Shown here in pieces: positions 43,248 through 52,606 of a stretch of DNA of 64,000 nucleotides. Both the position numbers and the translations under genes were made by a program. The notes beneath the pieces were generated by a model that worked only from the letters and a program-made list of their open reading frames with translations, was not told the DNA's origin and did no database searches. Origin of the DNA: Bog-950 sp964615305 (GTDB taxonomy: Bacteria; Bacteroidota; Bacteroidia; Chitinophagales; LD1); contig CAZTNA010000012.1 of NCBI GenBank assembly GCA_964615305.1, positions 1 through 64,000 of the forward strand, given 5' to 3'. The stretch's first letter is position 1, and the number at the start of each line of letters is the position of its first letter.

Positions 43248-44573
43248 TTACTTCACCAACTCGCCCTGTATTTTCAACAGTTCTGTCTCCGCCACTTTAG
43301 CGACATAGCGGGCGTTCACCAAACGGGTTTGGGCATTTACAAAGCTTATTTGCGCTTCGCGAAGTTCAATAGCGGTTGACTGTGCCAGGCGGAAACGCTC
43401 CAGCGCTATCTTTTGATTCTCTTCTGCCAGTTGAATGTTTTCTTCTTCCAGTTTCAACTGCTCTTTGGCCAGTGTAAAATCTTTCAGCGCTTTGTATTGG
43501 GCGGTTTTGGTGGCGAACCTCACTTTCTCGGCAGTAAACTGTGCGCTGGTAATTTGTATAGCGGCAATTTTGTTTTGGCGAAGCGTGTTAAGCCCGTTAA
43601 ACAGCGGGATGTTTAAACTGAATCCCGCATTCAATCCATAGGTTTGGTTAAACAGCGAAAACCCTGCGGTGCTCTGGCTGCGGTTGTAGTTGTAGCCCAC
43701 ATTGCCCGCCAGCCGCGGCAAAAACTGCGAGAACACTTCTTTCTTTTCGAATCGGGCTACTTCTATGTTTTTCATGGCTGCCTGCAACTGAAAATTCTTT
43801 TCAATATCGGCAGTGGCGGTGTTGTCTTTAAACGGAATAGAATCAGTAACGGTAAAATCTGTTTCGGCATTACGCGCCAGCAGGTTGTTTAAATCTGCCT
43901 TGCGCTGCTCGGTGGCTTTGCGCTGTAAAAGCAAATTGCTTTTCTGCTCATTCAAATCAACCTTGGCTTGTAGCAAATCAACCTTACTTGATGAGCCCAC
44001 CTGAAATTTCATGTCCGCCAACTTGGTTCTTTCTTCCGAAATTTTGATGGCTTCTTCAATTGCCTTCTGTTGTTGCTTCGCACTTACCACATCGTAATAA
44101 GCGTTCAGCACATTGGCTACGGTAGTTTGAATTTCATCTTTCAATTGCAGTTCGCCTATTTGTTCCAGGCGTTTCAGTTTGCCCTTAGTGGCAAACATTT
44201 TTAAGCCATCGAACAAAGTCCAGTTCAGTGCCACACCCGCGCTAATGTTGTTGCCCGTTACATTATTGCGGTTTATTTCTGTGCCGTTGGTAAATTGTTG
44301 GTTAAGATTGTTGAGCGTAAAGTTATCGCCTACGGTAGCATTGATAGTAGGCAGCATACCCGCGTTGCCCACTGTGTTATTGCGATGGGCAATCTCCGCT
44401 TCGTTTTTTGCAAGCAGAATATCGAAGTTGTTTTTCAGCGCTAACTCCACGGCCTGTTCTGCTGTGAGCATCTCTTGCGCATAAAGGTTTGCTGGCGATA
44501 ACACCAACAAAGGAAGTAAAAGGGCTACTGTCATGCCGAGGAACGAGGCATCTTGTATTTTTCTATTCAGCAT
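43248..44573 (-). CDS. TolC family outer-membrane efflux protein
   Basis: A 441-residue OEP protein with a signal peptide (about 1-32, after a short basic N-terminus) and two homologous long-helix repeats (ALKNNFDILLAKNEAEIAHRN and the second repeat around LKNIEVARFEKKEVFSQF). Motifs NWTLFDGLKMF and LNIPLFNGLNTLRQN mark the paired beta/helix hairpins. It forms the outer-membrane channel of the efflux pump. It overlaps the upstream RND gene by 11 nt, and is the last gene of the operon. Confidence 0.92.
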   Translation of the reverse strand: MLNRKIQDASFLGMTVALLLPLLVLSPANLYAQEMLTAEQAVELALKNNFDILLAKNEAEIAHRNNTVGNAGMLPTINATVGDNFTLNNLNQQFTNGTEINRNNVTGNNISAGVALNWTLFDGLKMFATKGKLKRLEQIGELQLKDEIQTTVANVLNAYYDVVSAKQQQKAIEEAIKISEERTKLADMKFQVGSSSKVDLLQAKVDLNEQKSNLLLQRKATEQRKADLNNLLARNAETDFTVTDSIPFKDNTATADIEKNFQLQAAMKNIEVARFEKKEVFSQFLPRLAGNVGYNYNRSQSTAGFSLFNQTYGLNAGFSLNIPLFNGLNTLRQNKIAAIQITSAQFTAEKVRFATKTAQYKALKDFTLAKEQLKLEEENIQLAEENQKIALERFRLAQSTAIELREAQISFVNAQTRLVNARYVAKVAETELLKIQGELVK

Positions 44574-47500
44574 TTTTCTTGGTTCTACTCATATATGAAT
44601 ACATAGCCGGAATTACATACAGCGTAAGAATGAGCGAAAACATAATTCCACCGATGATGACAATACCCAACGAAACACGGCTACCCGCACCGGCTCCTAA
44701 TGCCAGTGCAATAGGCAATGCTCCCAACGATGTGGCAATACTTGTCATTAAAATTGGACGAAGGCGAAGTGCCGCTGCATCTACTACTGCATGTAATTTT
44801 TCCTTTCCTTCTTTTCGTTGATGGTTGGCAAACTCTACAATCAGAATTCCGTTTTTAGTTACTAGCCCAATCAGCATGATAATTCCGATTTGCGAAAAGA
44901 TGTTGATGGTTTGGTTAAACATCCACAAACTGAGGAGTGCGCCAGCAAACGCCAGCGGCACAGTTACCATAATTACAAACGGGTCAACAAAACTTTCAAA
45001 CTGTGCAGCCAACACCAGGTAAATAAGTACAAGCGCCAGTATAAGCGCAAACCAAATGTTCGATGAACTTTCTTTGAAATCGCGCGAAGCGCCTGTAAGA
45101 GCGGTGTTGAACGAATCGTCTAAAACCTTAGCAGCAATTTCTTCCATAGCTGCTACACCATCGCCAATGGTTTTTCCGGGAGCAAGGCCTGCAGAAACAG
45201 TGGCACTCTTGTAACGGTCGAAATGGTAAAGCTGTGGCGGATTACTTTGCTCGGTAATAGTTACCAGGTTGTCTAACTGAATTAACTCACCTTTGTTGTT
45301 GCGCACATAAAATGTATTAAGGTCAATAGGTTCATCGCGGTTTTCTCTGTCCACCTGTCCTATTACCTGATATTGTTTCCCGTTTTTAATAAAGTATCCC
45401 AGTCTTCTTCCGCTTAATGCTAGCTGCAGCGTGGTAGAAATATCGAGTACGCTTATGCCCATTTCGTTGGCTTTTAGCCTATCTATTTCTATTTGTAATT
45501 CAGGTTTATTGAATTTTAAATTCACATCTACCCCTTGAAACGTTGGGTGCTTGTTAGCCTCTTCCAAAAATTTCGGAAGGCGATCGCGTATTTTTTCGAA
45601 GTTCAGGTTTTGGATAACAAACTGTACCGGCAACCCAAAACGCGCAGCACCACCCGTAGAAATTGTTTGATCTTGAATGGCAAATACTTTACCTTCGTTA
45701 AACCTTGCTGCATTTTTACCTACGTACTGAGCTATGTCGTTTTGAGAACGAGTTCGTTCACCCGGCTCGCTAAGTCTAACTCTAACAAAGCCGGTGTTTG
45801 CTGCGCCACTACCCGAAAAGCCGGGCGAAGTTACGCTCAACACAATTTTAGCTTCAGGTATAGAATCCATAGCAAACCCTATCAGCTTATCCATATAGCT
45901 GTTCATGTAGTCAAACGAGGTACCTTCCGGTGCGCTTACACTTAAACGAAATGCACCACGATCTTCGAGAGGCGCTAATTCGCTTTGTAGATTTTTACCA
46001 ATTACAAAAAACATTACCACGCATATAACCAGAATAGGAAATGCCAGCCACCTGCGCTTCATAAACGTTTCAAGTGATTGTCGGTACCCTTCATCAAGCG
46101 CAGTAAAGTATGGTTCGGTTTTTTCGTAGAACCAGCTGTGCTTGTGTTTGTTTTTGGTAAGCAAAACGTTTAGCACCGGAGTAAGAGTAAGCGATACAAA
46201 TGCTGAAATTAATACCGCCCCCGCCAGCACTACCCCAAACTCGCGGAATAAGCTACCTACAAAACCTTCGAGGAAAATGATAGGAAGAAAAACCACGGCC
46301 AGAGTAATGCTGGTAGCAATAACGGCAAAGAAAATTTCGTTGCTGCCCTCTAAAGCTGCGCGATGTTTGTCGAATCCGGCCTCTAATTTTTTGAAAATAT
46401 TTTCTGTAACAACAATACCATCGTCCACTACCAGACCGGTGGCCAAGACTATGGCTAACAAGGTAAGCACATTGATTGTAAAGCCCGCCATGTACATAAT
46501 AAAGAACGAGCCTATAAGTGAAACCGGAATATCAATAAGCGGACGAATAGCAATAAGCCAATCGCGGAAGAACAGGTAAATAATGATTACTACAAGCAAA
46601 AACGCTATGCCGATGGTTTCGGCTACTTCGGTTATTGAGCGTTTAATAAAAATGGTTTGGTCAAGCGCAATATCAAGCTTAATGTCATCAGGCACTTCTT
46701 TTTTAATTTCATCGTAGCGCTTGTAAAATTCGTTGGCTATTTCTACATAGTTACTGCCAGGCTGCGGTGTAATAGCCAAGGCAACCATAGGTATGCCACT
46801 TTCTTTCAAAACGGTTTCCTCGTTTTCGGGCCCAAGCACTATTTCGGCCACATCGCGTAGTCGTATAATTTGGTTGTTACCACTTTTTATTATCAGGTTT
46901 TCGAAGTCCTCTTCGGTAGCCAGCCGGCCGAAAGTTTTTACTGTTAGCTCCGTATTGTTGCCATATACTTTACCGGCAGGCAACTCTACATTTTCTTTGT
47001 TGAGTGCATTTTGAATATCGGTAAACGAAAGCGAATGGGCCGCCAGTTTCATCGGATCAACCCACAGACGCATGGCGAATTTTTTTTCGCCCCAAATCTG
47101 CACACCGCTAACTCCCGGTATGGTTTGCAGTTTTTCCTGCAGTACGTTTGTAGCAAAATCGCTTACTTCTAAGTGATTGCGTGTGCTGCTTTGCACGGTC
47201 ATAGAAATAATAGCATCGCTGTTAGCATCGCTCTTAGAAACTACCGGTGGCGCATCTATATCTTGCGGTAAACTGCGAATGGCCTGCGACACTTTGTCGC
47301 GCACATCGTTAGCTGCCGCTTCGAGGTTTGAGCTCAGGTTAAACTCTACTGTAATAACCGATGAGCCCTGGTTGCTGCTCGATGAAATGGTGCGTATGCC
47401 TTCTACTCCATTAATAGCTTTTTCGAGTGGCTCGGTAATTTGTGATTCAATTACATCGGCATTGGCACCGGTGTAGTTGGTGCGAACGGTTATTACAGGG

Positions 47501-47625
47501 GGGTCAATGCTGGGGTATTCGCGCACACCTAAAAACTTAAAGCCGATGGCACCGAACAACACAATGATGATGTTCATGACTATGGCAAGAACCGGACGCG
47601 ATAAACTGATACTGGGTAAACTCAT
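44563..47625 (-). CDS. RND efflux transporter permease, AcrB-like (HAE1)
   Basis: A 1020-residue inner-membrane transporter with 12 TM helices and two large periplasmic loops. It shows the start SLPSISLSRPVLAIVMNIII, the proton-relay pair in LATGLVVDDGIVVTENIF (around residue 400), and the second-half LVTKNGILIVEFAN with its Lys. It exports lipophilic compounds using the proton gradient. MFP and TolC-like partners flank it in the same operon. Drug specificity cannot be told from sequence; absence of heavy-metal (CusA) methionine triads argues against metal efflux. Confidence 0.95.
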   Translation of the reverse strand: MSLPSISLSRPVLAIVMNIIIVLFGAIGFKFLGVREYPSIDPPVITVRTNYTGANADVIESQITEPLEKAINGVEGIRTISSSSNQGSSVITVEFNLSSNLEAAANDVRDKVSQAIRSLPQDIDAPPVVSKSDANSDAIISMTVQSSTRNHLEVSDFATNVLQEKLQTIPGVSGVQIWGEKKFAMRLWVDPMKLAAHSLSFTDIQNALNKENVELPAGKVYGNNTELTVKTFGRLATEEDFENLIIKSGNNQIIRLRDVAEIVLGPENEETVLKESGIPMVALAITPQPGSNYVEIANEFYKRYDEIKKEVPDDIKLDIALDQTIFIKRSITEVAETIGIAFLLVVIIIYLFFRDWLIAIRPLIDIPVSLIGSFFIMYMAGFTINVLTLLAIVLATGLVVDDGIVVTENIFKKLEAGFDKHRAALEGSNEIFFAVIATSITLAVVFLPIIFLEGFVGSLFREFGVVLAGAVLISAFVSLTLTPVLNVLLTKNKHKHSWFYEKTEPYFTALDEGYRQSLETFMKRRWLAFPILVICVVMFFVIGKNLQSELAPLEDRGAFRLSVSAPEGTSFDYMNSYMDKLIGFAMDSIPEAKIVLSVTSPGFSGSGAANTGFVRVRLSEPGERTRSQNDIAQYVGKNAARFNEGKVFAIQDQTISTGGAARFGLPVQFVIQNLNFEKIRDRLPKFLEEANKHPTFQGVDVNLKFNKPELQIEIDRLKANEMGISVLDISTTLQLALSGRRLGYFIKNGKQYQVIGQVDRENRDEPIDLNTFYVRNNKGELIQLDNLVTITEQSNPPQLYHFDRYKSATVSAGLAPGKTIGDGVAAMEEIAAKVLDDSFNTALTGASRDFKESSSNIWFALILALVLIYLVLAAQFESFVDPFVIMVTVPLAFAGALLSLWMFNQTINIFSQIGIIMLIGLVTKNGILIVEFANHQRKEGKEKLHAVVDAAALRLRPILMTSIATSLGALPIALALGAGAGSRVSLGIVIIGGIMFSLILTLYVIPAMYSYMSRTKKNAE

Positions 47626-47725
47626 TTTTATACAACGGAACGCTGATTACACTGATTGAGCTGATTAGTGCTGATTTTAAATCCGTTTTGCCTGCCTAAT
47701 CTGCGACATCTGCGCTCTTAATTTT

Positions 47726-48793
47726 TTATTCTATCACCTTCACAATTTTCACTCCTGCATTGGGTTTTACGTACATTAATGCAGTAGCCACAATGGTATC
47801 GCCCGGCTGTATGCCATTTATAACCTGTATATAGCTTTCGTTACGCACTCCGGTTTCTACGATTCTAAAATCTGCTTTGCCATCTTTTACTACTATAAGT
47901 TTTTTGTTGCGTGCTTCGGGTATTATGCATTGTGTAGGTACCATTAGTGCTCCTTTTATGCTCTTTAATCCTAAATCTATTTTGGCAAATGAGCCCGGAA
48001 ATAATCTAGTGGCTGCATTATTAACTAAAGCACGAACCTTAATGCTTCGCGATGCTTCATCTACTTTGGGTTCAATAGCAAAAACTTTTCCGCTGAACTT
48101 TTCGGTTGAACCATCTACCGTAAACTTTACCACATCGCCTTTGTGCAGGTTAGAAAAGTATTTCTCGGGTAGTGTAAAATCTACTTTTAGAGGGTCTATT
48201 TGTTGAAGAGTGGCTATGTTGGTAGCTGCAGACACATAAGCACCAATGCTTACATTTTTTAAACCTACCACACCGTTGAACGGTGCACGAATTTCGGTTT
48301 TAGTAATTTGTGCCTGTGTAAATTCAATGTCGGCTTTTATGCTGTTAAGTTGTGTAAGTGCATTGTCGTACTCCTGCTGCCCTACTCCATTTATACTTAG
48401 CAACTGTTTTAAGCGCACTTCGGTTTTTTCGGCAGTTTCTTTTTGTGCGTTTTGCTTTTTTAGCGTGGCTTGCAGGTCGGCATCGAAAAGTTTTGCGAGC
48501 AAAGTGCCTTTAGCTACTGCGCTGCCTTCATTCAAATTAAGTTCGGTAATTTTTCCGGAGGTTTCGGGGTGTAGTTCTATTTGTTCGTTGGCCAACAGGG
48601 TTCCGGAAGCTACTATTCCGTTTTCAAGATTTTGGGGTTTCGTTATAAATCCGCTGACTGAAACATCTTTCGGGGGGCCGCCTTTACCCGCTGCCGGAGT
48701 AGTTGCTTCTTTAGGATGTAAAACCTTGTTATAAACAATAACACCCACTACAAGTAAAACTATGGCGAGTATAAACCAGGTGAATTTTGACAT
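47726..48793 (-). CDS. RND efflux periplasmic adaptor (MFP/HlyD family)
   Basis: A 355-residue membrane-fusion protein with an N-terminal TM helix (about 3-22) and the lipoyl half-motif GTLLANEQIELHPETSGKI and NEGSAVAKGTLLAKLFDADLQ. An alpha-hairpin (about 95-160), then the second lipoyl half RAPFNGVVGLKNVSIGAYV and the beta-barrel domain follow. It links the RND pump to TolC. It is the first gene of the three-gene operon, 100 nt upstream of the RND gene; that gap holds several CTGATTA-type repeats but no gene. Confidence 0.92.
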   Translation of the reverse strand: MSKFTWFILAIVLLVVGVIVYNKVLHPKEATTPAAGKGGPPKDVSVSGFITKPQNLENGIVASGTLLANEQIELHPETSGKITELNLNEGSAVAKGTLLAKLFDADLQATLKKQNAQKETAEKTEVRLKQLLSINGVGQQEYDNALTQLNSIKADIEFTQAQITKTEIRAPFNGVVGLKNVSIGAYVSAATNIATLQQIDPLKVDFTLPEKYFSNLHKGDVVKFTVDGSTEKFSGKVFAIEPKVDEASRSIKVRALVNNAATRLFPGSFAKIDLGLKSIKGALMVPTQCIIPEARNKKLIVVKDGKADFRIVETGVRNESYIQVINGIQPGDTIVATALMYVKPNAGVKIVKVIE

Positions 48794-48896
48794 GCGGGCG
48801 ACTGTTAAACTACAAAAATGAAAAACTGTTGTACCTACAACTTTTTCCTTTCTCTGTTTTACAAAATTTTAGCTAATTTTTTTTGTGCCCATACTC

Positions 48897-51800
48897 TTAA
48901 TGTTTCTTGATTAATTGCAAGAGCGCTGAGTTTTGCTTCTTCAACTCTTCAATTTGTTGTTGCTGCTCTTGAATGGCTTTTGTGAGTAGTGGAATAAAGT
49001 CGTTGTAACGTACGCCTAAGCGTCCTTCGTCATCTTTTGAAATAATACCGCTCTTGTCTAAGCCTGCTGTTTTTAGCGCTTGTTCTACATCTTGCGCTAT
49101 AAAGCCCAATTCGCGCTTACCATTGGGGTTTGAGTCAATAGTTCTCGTTATCACCGGCTTTCCTTCTGAACTTTCGTGAACGGTTTCTGTTACCGTTTTA
49201 CGAATAAAATCAACGGGCCGTAAAAGTTTGACAACTTCAAGCGCGCTTTTTATTTCCTTTACATCTTCTTTCCAAAAAATATCTGAGGTTACTGTTAATG
49301 CTACCTGAACCCCTATGTATCCAACTGTGGCACCACCGAGACGCATTTGGTTGTTTCCGGCAGCTGCCGGAACAATCGCACCAAATCCTATAGCTGTGTT
49401 ATTAATTCCCGTGGTAACGTTACCGGCTAAATACCCAAGAGATGTGTTGTTGCTTCCCGTGGTAATATTATTGTCGGCCCAATAACCTATGGCTGTATTG
49501 GAACTACCGGTAGTTAACACTTCAAGTGCTCTTCTGCCAAAAGCTGAATTACCAATTCCTCCTACTGAAGCATTTAATGAATAATTTCCAACAGTTGTGT
49601 TGTAGTATCCTGTTATATCATCATCCATTGAGTTATGTCCAATCACGGTATTTTGTCCGTAAATACTATTGTTACTCGCAAGCGCTGCATAACCAATAGC
49701 AATGTTTTGATAGTTATCAGCAACCTGATTCCAATTGTGCAAAGCGCTGTCGCCAATAGCAATGTTGAAATCTGATACCGTGTTAGCGTAAAGCGCATGG
49801 TTTCCTATGGCTACATTACTGTTTCCCAAAGTATTTGACCTTGCGGCCCAAAACCCAACACCTACATTTCGTTGGCCGGTAGTGTTCTGATCTAAAGCAC
49901 CGGCTCCAACTGCCGTGTTAAGTCTGCCGGTAGTAGTTTGGCCAAGGGCGTAATGCCCAACAGCTACGTTTTGTGCTGCAGTAGTTGTTATAGACATAGC
50001 ATTGTAACCCAATGCAACGTTGGCGCTTGCTGAACTTCCGGTATTACCCCTGAGAGCGTTAAATCCCATGACGGTATTTTCATCACCAGTACTGTTATTA
50101 AACATGGTTTGGTAACCCACGGATGTGTTAGCCGTGGATGATGTAGCTGCATACATAGCTTTGTAACCTATGCCTACGTTTCCAACGGCTGTAACATTAT
50201 GTAATGAACTGTCGCCAATGGCTACATTGAAGCTGGCGTTTGACAAATATAGCGCTCTGCTTCCAATAGCAATGTTGTTTGTTCCGGTAGTGTTTGCTAA
50301 TAAAGCTCTATGACCCAAAGCCGTATTAGAATACCCTGTGCTTAGCTGGTAAAGTGTAAACGCGCCAACTGCTGTGTTTCTACTTCCTAAAATATTGTTT
50401 TGGTAACCCGAGTAATATCCAATAAGCACGTTCTCATCGCCTTTGTTCTGGTAGCCGGCATTAAAACCAATTAATATGGATTTGTCGCTTGAATCGGAAA
50501 ACAGCCCGGCAAAAGCACCTACCATTACATTCTCTGAACCATTGTTGTATCCACCAGTCCAGCGACCTACAGCCGTATTGTCTTCTAGACTAGTACCAAA
50601 CTCAAGTGCTCCTACTCCTAATGCAGTGTTTTCATTACCGGCATAGCTGTAACTTAGTGAGCGCCAACCCACCGCAGTGTTGTAACTTCCTATAGAGTCG
50701 CGATACATGGCTTCACTACCTAGAGCTGTGTTGCCTGTACCCGACTTTATTAAATTTAGCGAATGAGCACCTATTGCAGTATTATCGTAAGAAGCCACAG
50801 ATGGGCGCGCTAACGAACTTGCACCACTGTAAGAGCCCAAGTACGTATTCCGCCCCCCTATACTATCCCACTGTCCTGCCCAATATCCAACGTATAGATT
50901 CTCGATTCCATTGTAATGATACTGCCCGGCCAATCTGCCAATAGCTGTGTTGGCGTCTGAAGTTTGGTTCTGCTGCAATGCCCCCCTACCTATAGCCATA
51001 TTACCGCTACCGATAGTGTTTTCCTCACCAGCATACCCGCCAATAAAAAAGTTATACGACCCACCGGTGTTTTGATAACCAGCGTTGTCGCCTATAAAAA
51101 AATTTCTAAAGCCGGTGGTGTTATACCTGCCTGCCTGCGGGCCTACGGCAAAGTTTTCGGACGCAATATTTGAATAAAGCGCGCTATCGCCTATAGCCAC
51201 TATATCGCTTACGCCTTGATTGGTAAAACCAGCATAAGCACCAATAGAAATATTGCGCAATGCTCCCATGCTTCTGAATGCAGCACTGTCACCTATAGCT
51301 ATGTTATAACTACCAGTAGGGAATGTTCCGTTTCCATGCAAAGCACGAGTACCAACAGCAATATTATTGCTACCTGTATTACCATAAAAGTAAGCACCAA
51401 GCCCTACTGCCACATTTCCTTTGCCCGATGTTATGAAGCGTAATGAGAAAGCACCTAACCCCACGTTTTCGATACCCACTTTAGAGCCTGCTAAGCTAGC
51501 ACCTACTCCGGCATAGTAACCGGCATACAAGTTATAATCTCCTTCGTTGTAATATCCTGCATAAGCGCCCAGCAGGGTTGCTCCAACCGAAGAATCTGAG
51601 TTGTATGCTACATCGTAGCCAATACCTGTGTTGAAATTAGTTTTGACATTTGCCATTGCATATCTCCCCATAGCTGCATTATAATTAGGGTTAACACTAT
51701 ACTCCATTGCGCCTACACCCACAACTGTGTTTTCGTTTCCGGTTTTGTGTCCCCGCAAAGCTCTCCAGCCTACAGCTACATTCATATCACCGGTACTGTC

Positions 51801-52454
51801 AAACTCCATGGCCTCTGAACCTATTGCAGTACTGTTAACTGTAGAAACGCTATTGAGCATGGCATGTTTACCAACCGCCACGTTGTTGTAACCAAGTGAG
51901 TCTTTGTAATAGCTCCAAAGACCAATTGCTACGTTGTGATAACCTCCTGTATTCCCGAGCCCTGCACGATCTCCAATAAATGTATTTTGTGACCCTGTTC
52001 GGGTATTAATTCCTGATTCGAATCCATAAAATGTGTTACCAAAAGCTGTGGTGTTGCTAAGCCCTGAGTTATACCCCGTAAACGTATTATAGCTGCCAGT
52101 TGTGTTACTTTGCCCCGCATTTACCCCAATATATGTACTGTTAGTCGCTGTAGTTACTGATGCTGCAGCACTATCTCCAATAAAAGTATTCTCATTGCTG
52201 GGGAACAGTTCAAAAACTCCAGGAACTGTCATTCTTCCACGTAGAATATTATTAGTTCTAATGCTGAACGGAACATTGTCGGTGGTACCAATAAAATGTG
52301 TGCCGTTTACGGTGTTAGCATTGCCAGTAATCCGCCAGTATAAACCCGGACCTGTGGGCAACGTGTTAGGATTTTGTATCTCGGCTTGTGACACGGCCAG
52401 TATTGGAAACAAGGCTATGGCACATAAGACAAGAATAAATCTGATAGACTTCAT
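48897..52454 (-). CDS. Fibre-like surface protein with YadA-head-like repeats and S74 chaperone domain
   Basis: From ATG 52454 (MKSIRFILVLCAIAL, signal peptide) the product is 1185 residues. From about 90 to 1060 it consists of about forty repeats of roughly 23 residues built on the pattern (N)TAIGxxAL/AG, which resembles trimeric-autotransporter head repeats. The C-terminus carries an intramolecular S74 endosialidase chaperone domain: SDIFWKEDVKEIKSALEVV, GKRELGFIAQDVEQAL, YNDFIPLLTKAIQEQQQQIE and a coiled coil. S74 domains catalyse trimerisation and then self-cleave with a Ser-Asp at their start; SD is present here. It is probably a trimeric surface fibre. The frame continues upstream to 52511 but without a better signal peptide. 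Confidence 0.83.
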   Translation of the reverse strand: MKSIRFILVLCAIALFPILAVSQAEIQNPNTLPTGPGLYWRITGNANTVNGTHFIGTTDNVPFSIRTNNILRGRMTVPGVFELFPSNENTFIGDSAAASVTTATNSTYIGVNAGQSNTTGSYNTFTGYNSGLSNTTAFGNTFYGFESGINTRTGSQNTFIGDRAGLGNTGGYHNVAIGLWSYYKDSLGYNNVAVGKHAMLNSVSTVNSTAIGSEAMEFDSTGDMNVAVGWRALRGHKTGNENTVVGVGAMEYSVNPNYNAAMGRYAMANVKTNFNTGIGYDVAYNSDSSVGATLLGAYAGYYNEGDYNLYAGYYAGVGASLAGSKVGIENVGLGAFSLRFITSGKGNVAVGLGAYFYGNTGSNNIAVGTRALHGNGTFPTGSYNIAIGDSAAFRSMGALRNISIGAYAGFTNQGVSDIVAIGDSALYSNIASENFAVGPQAGRYNTTGFRNFFIGDNAGYQNTGGSYNFFIGGYAGEENTIGSGNMAIGRGALQQNQTSDANTAIGRLAGQYHYNGIENLYVGYWAGQWDSIGGRNTYLGSYSGASSLARPSVASYDNTAIGAHSLNLIKSGTGNTALGSEAMYRDSIGSYNTAVGWRSLSYSYAGNENTALGVGALEFGTSLEDNTAVGRWTGGYNNGSENVMVGAFAGLFSDSSDKSILIGFNAGYQNKGDENVLIGYYSGYQNNILGSRNTAVGAFTLYQLSTGYSNTALGHRALLANTTGTNNIAIGSRALYLSNASFNVAIGDSSLHNVTAVGNVGIGYKAMYAATSSTANTSVGYQTMFNNSTGDENTVMGFNALRGNTGSSASANVALGYNAMSITTTAAQNVAVGHYALGQTTTGRLNTAVGAGALDQNTTGQRNVGVGFWAARSNTLGNSNVAIGNHALYANTVSDFNIAIGDSALHNWNQVADNYQNIAIGYAALASNNSIYGQNTVIGHNSMDDDITGYYNTTVGNYSLNASVGGIGNSAFGRRALEVLTTGSSNTAIGYWADNNITTGSNNTSLGYLAGNVTTGINNTAIGFGAIVPAAAGNNQMRLGGATVGYIGVQVALTVTSDIFWKEDVKEIKSALEVVKLLRPVDFIRKTVTETVHESSEGKPVITRTIDSNPNGKRELGFIAQDVEQALKTAGLDKSGIISKDDEGRLGVRYNDFIPLLTKAIQEQQQQIEELKKQNSALLQLIKKH

Positions 52455-52606
52455 TATCAGCTTGATTTTTATCATATTCAAAGTAAAAAAATAATGGAAT
52501 AAACTAAGCATGAATGTAAATTCTTTTACCTTACCACGAGCAACAGCTCTCTGAAATTTAGGTCTCCGCGATATCTACAGATGTTAAAATCACTAGAAAA
52601 ATTCTT

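Noticed and set aside
47626..47725. Possible small RNA or repeat element between RND and adaptor genes
   Set aside because: The CTGATTA-like units are short and irregular, and there is no hairpin or promoter to support an RNA gene.
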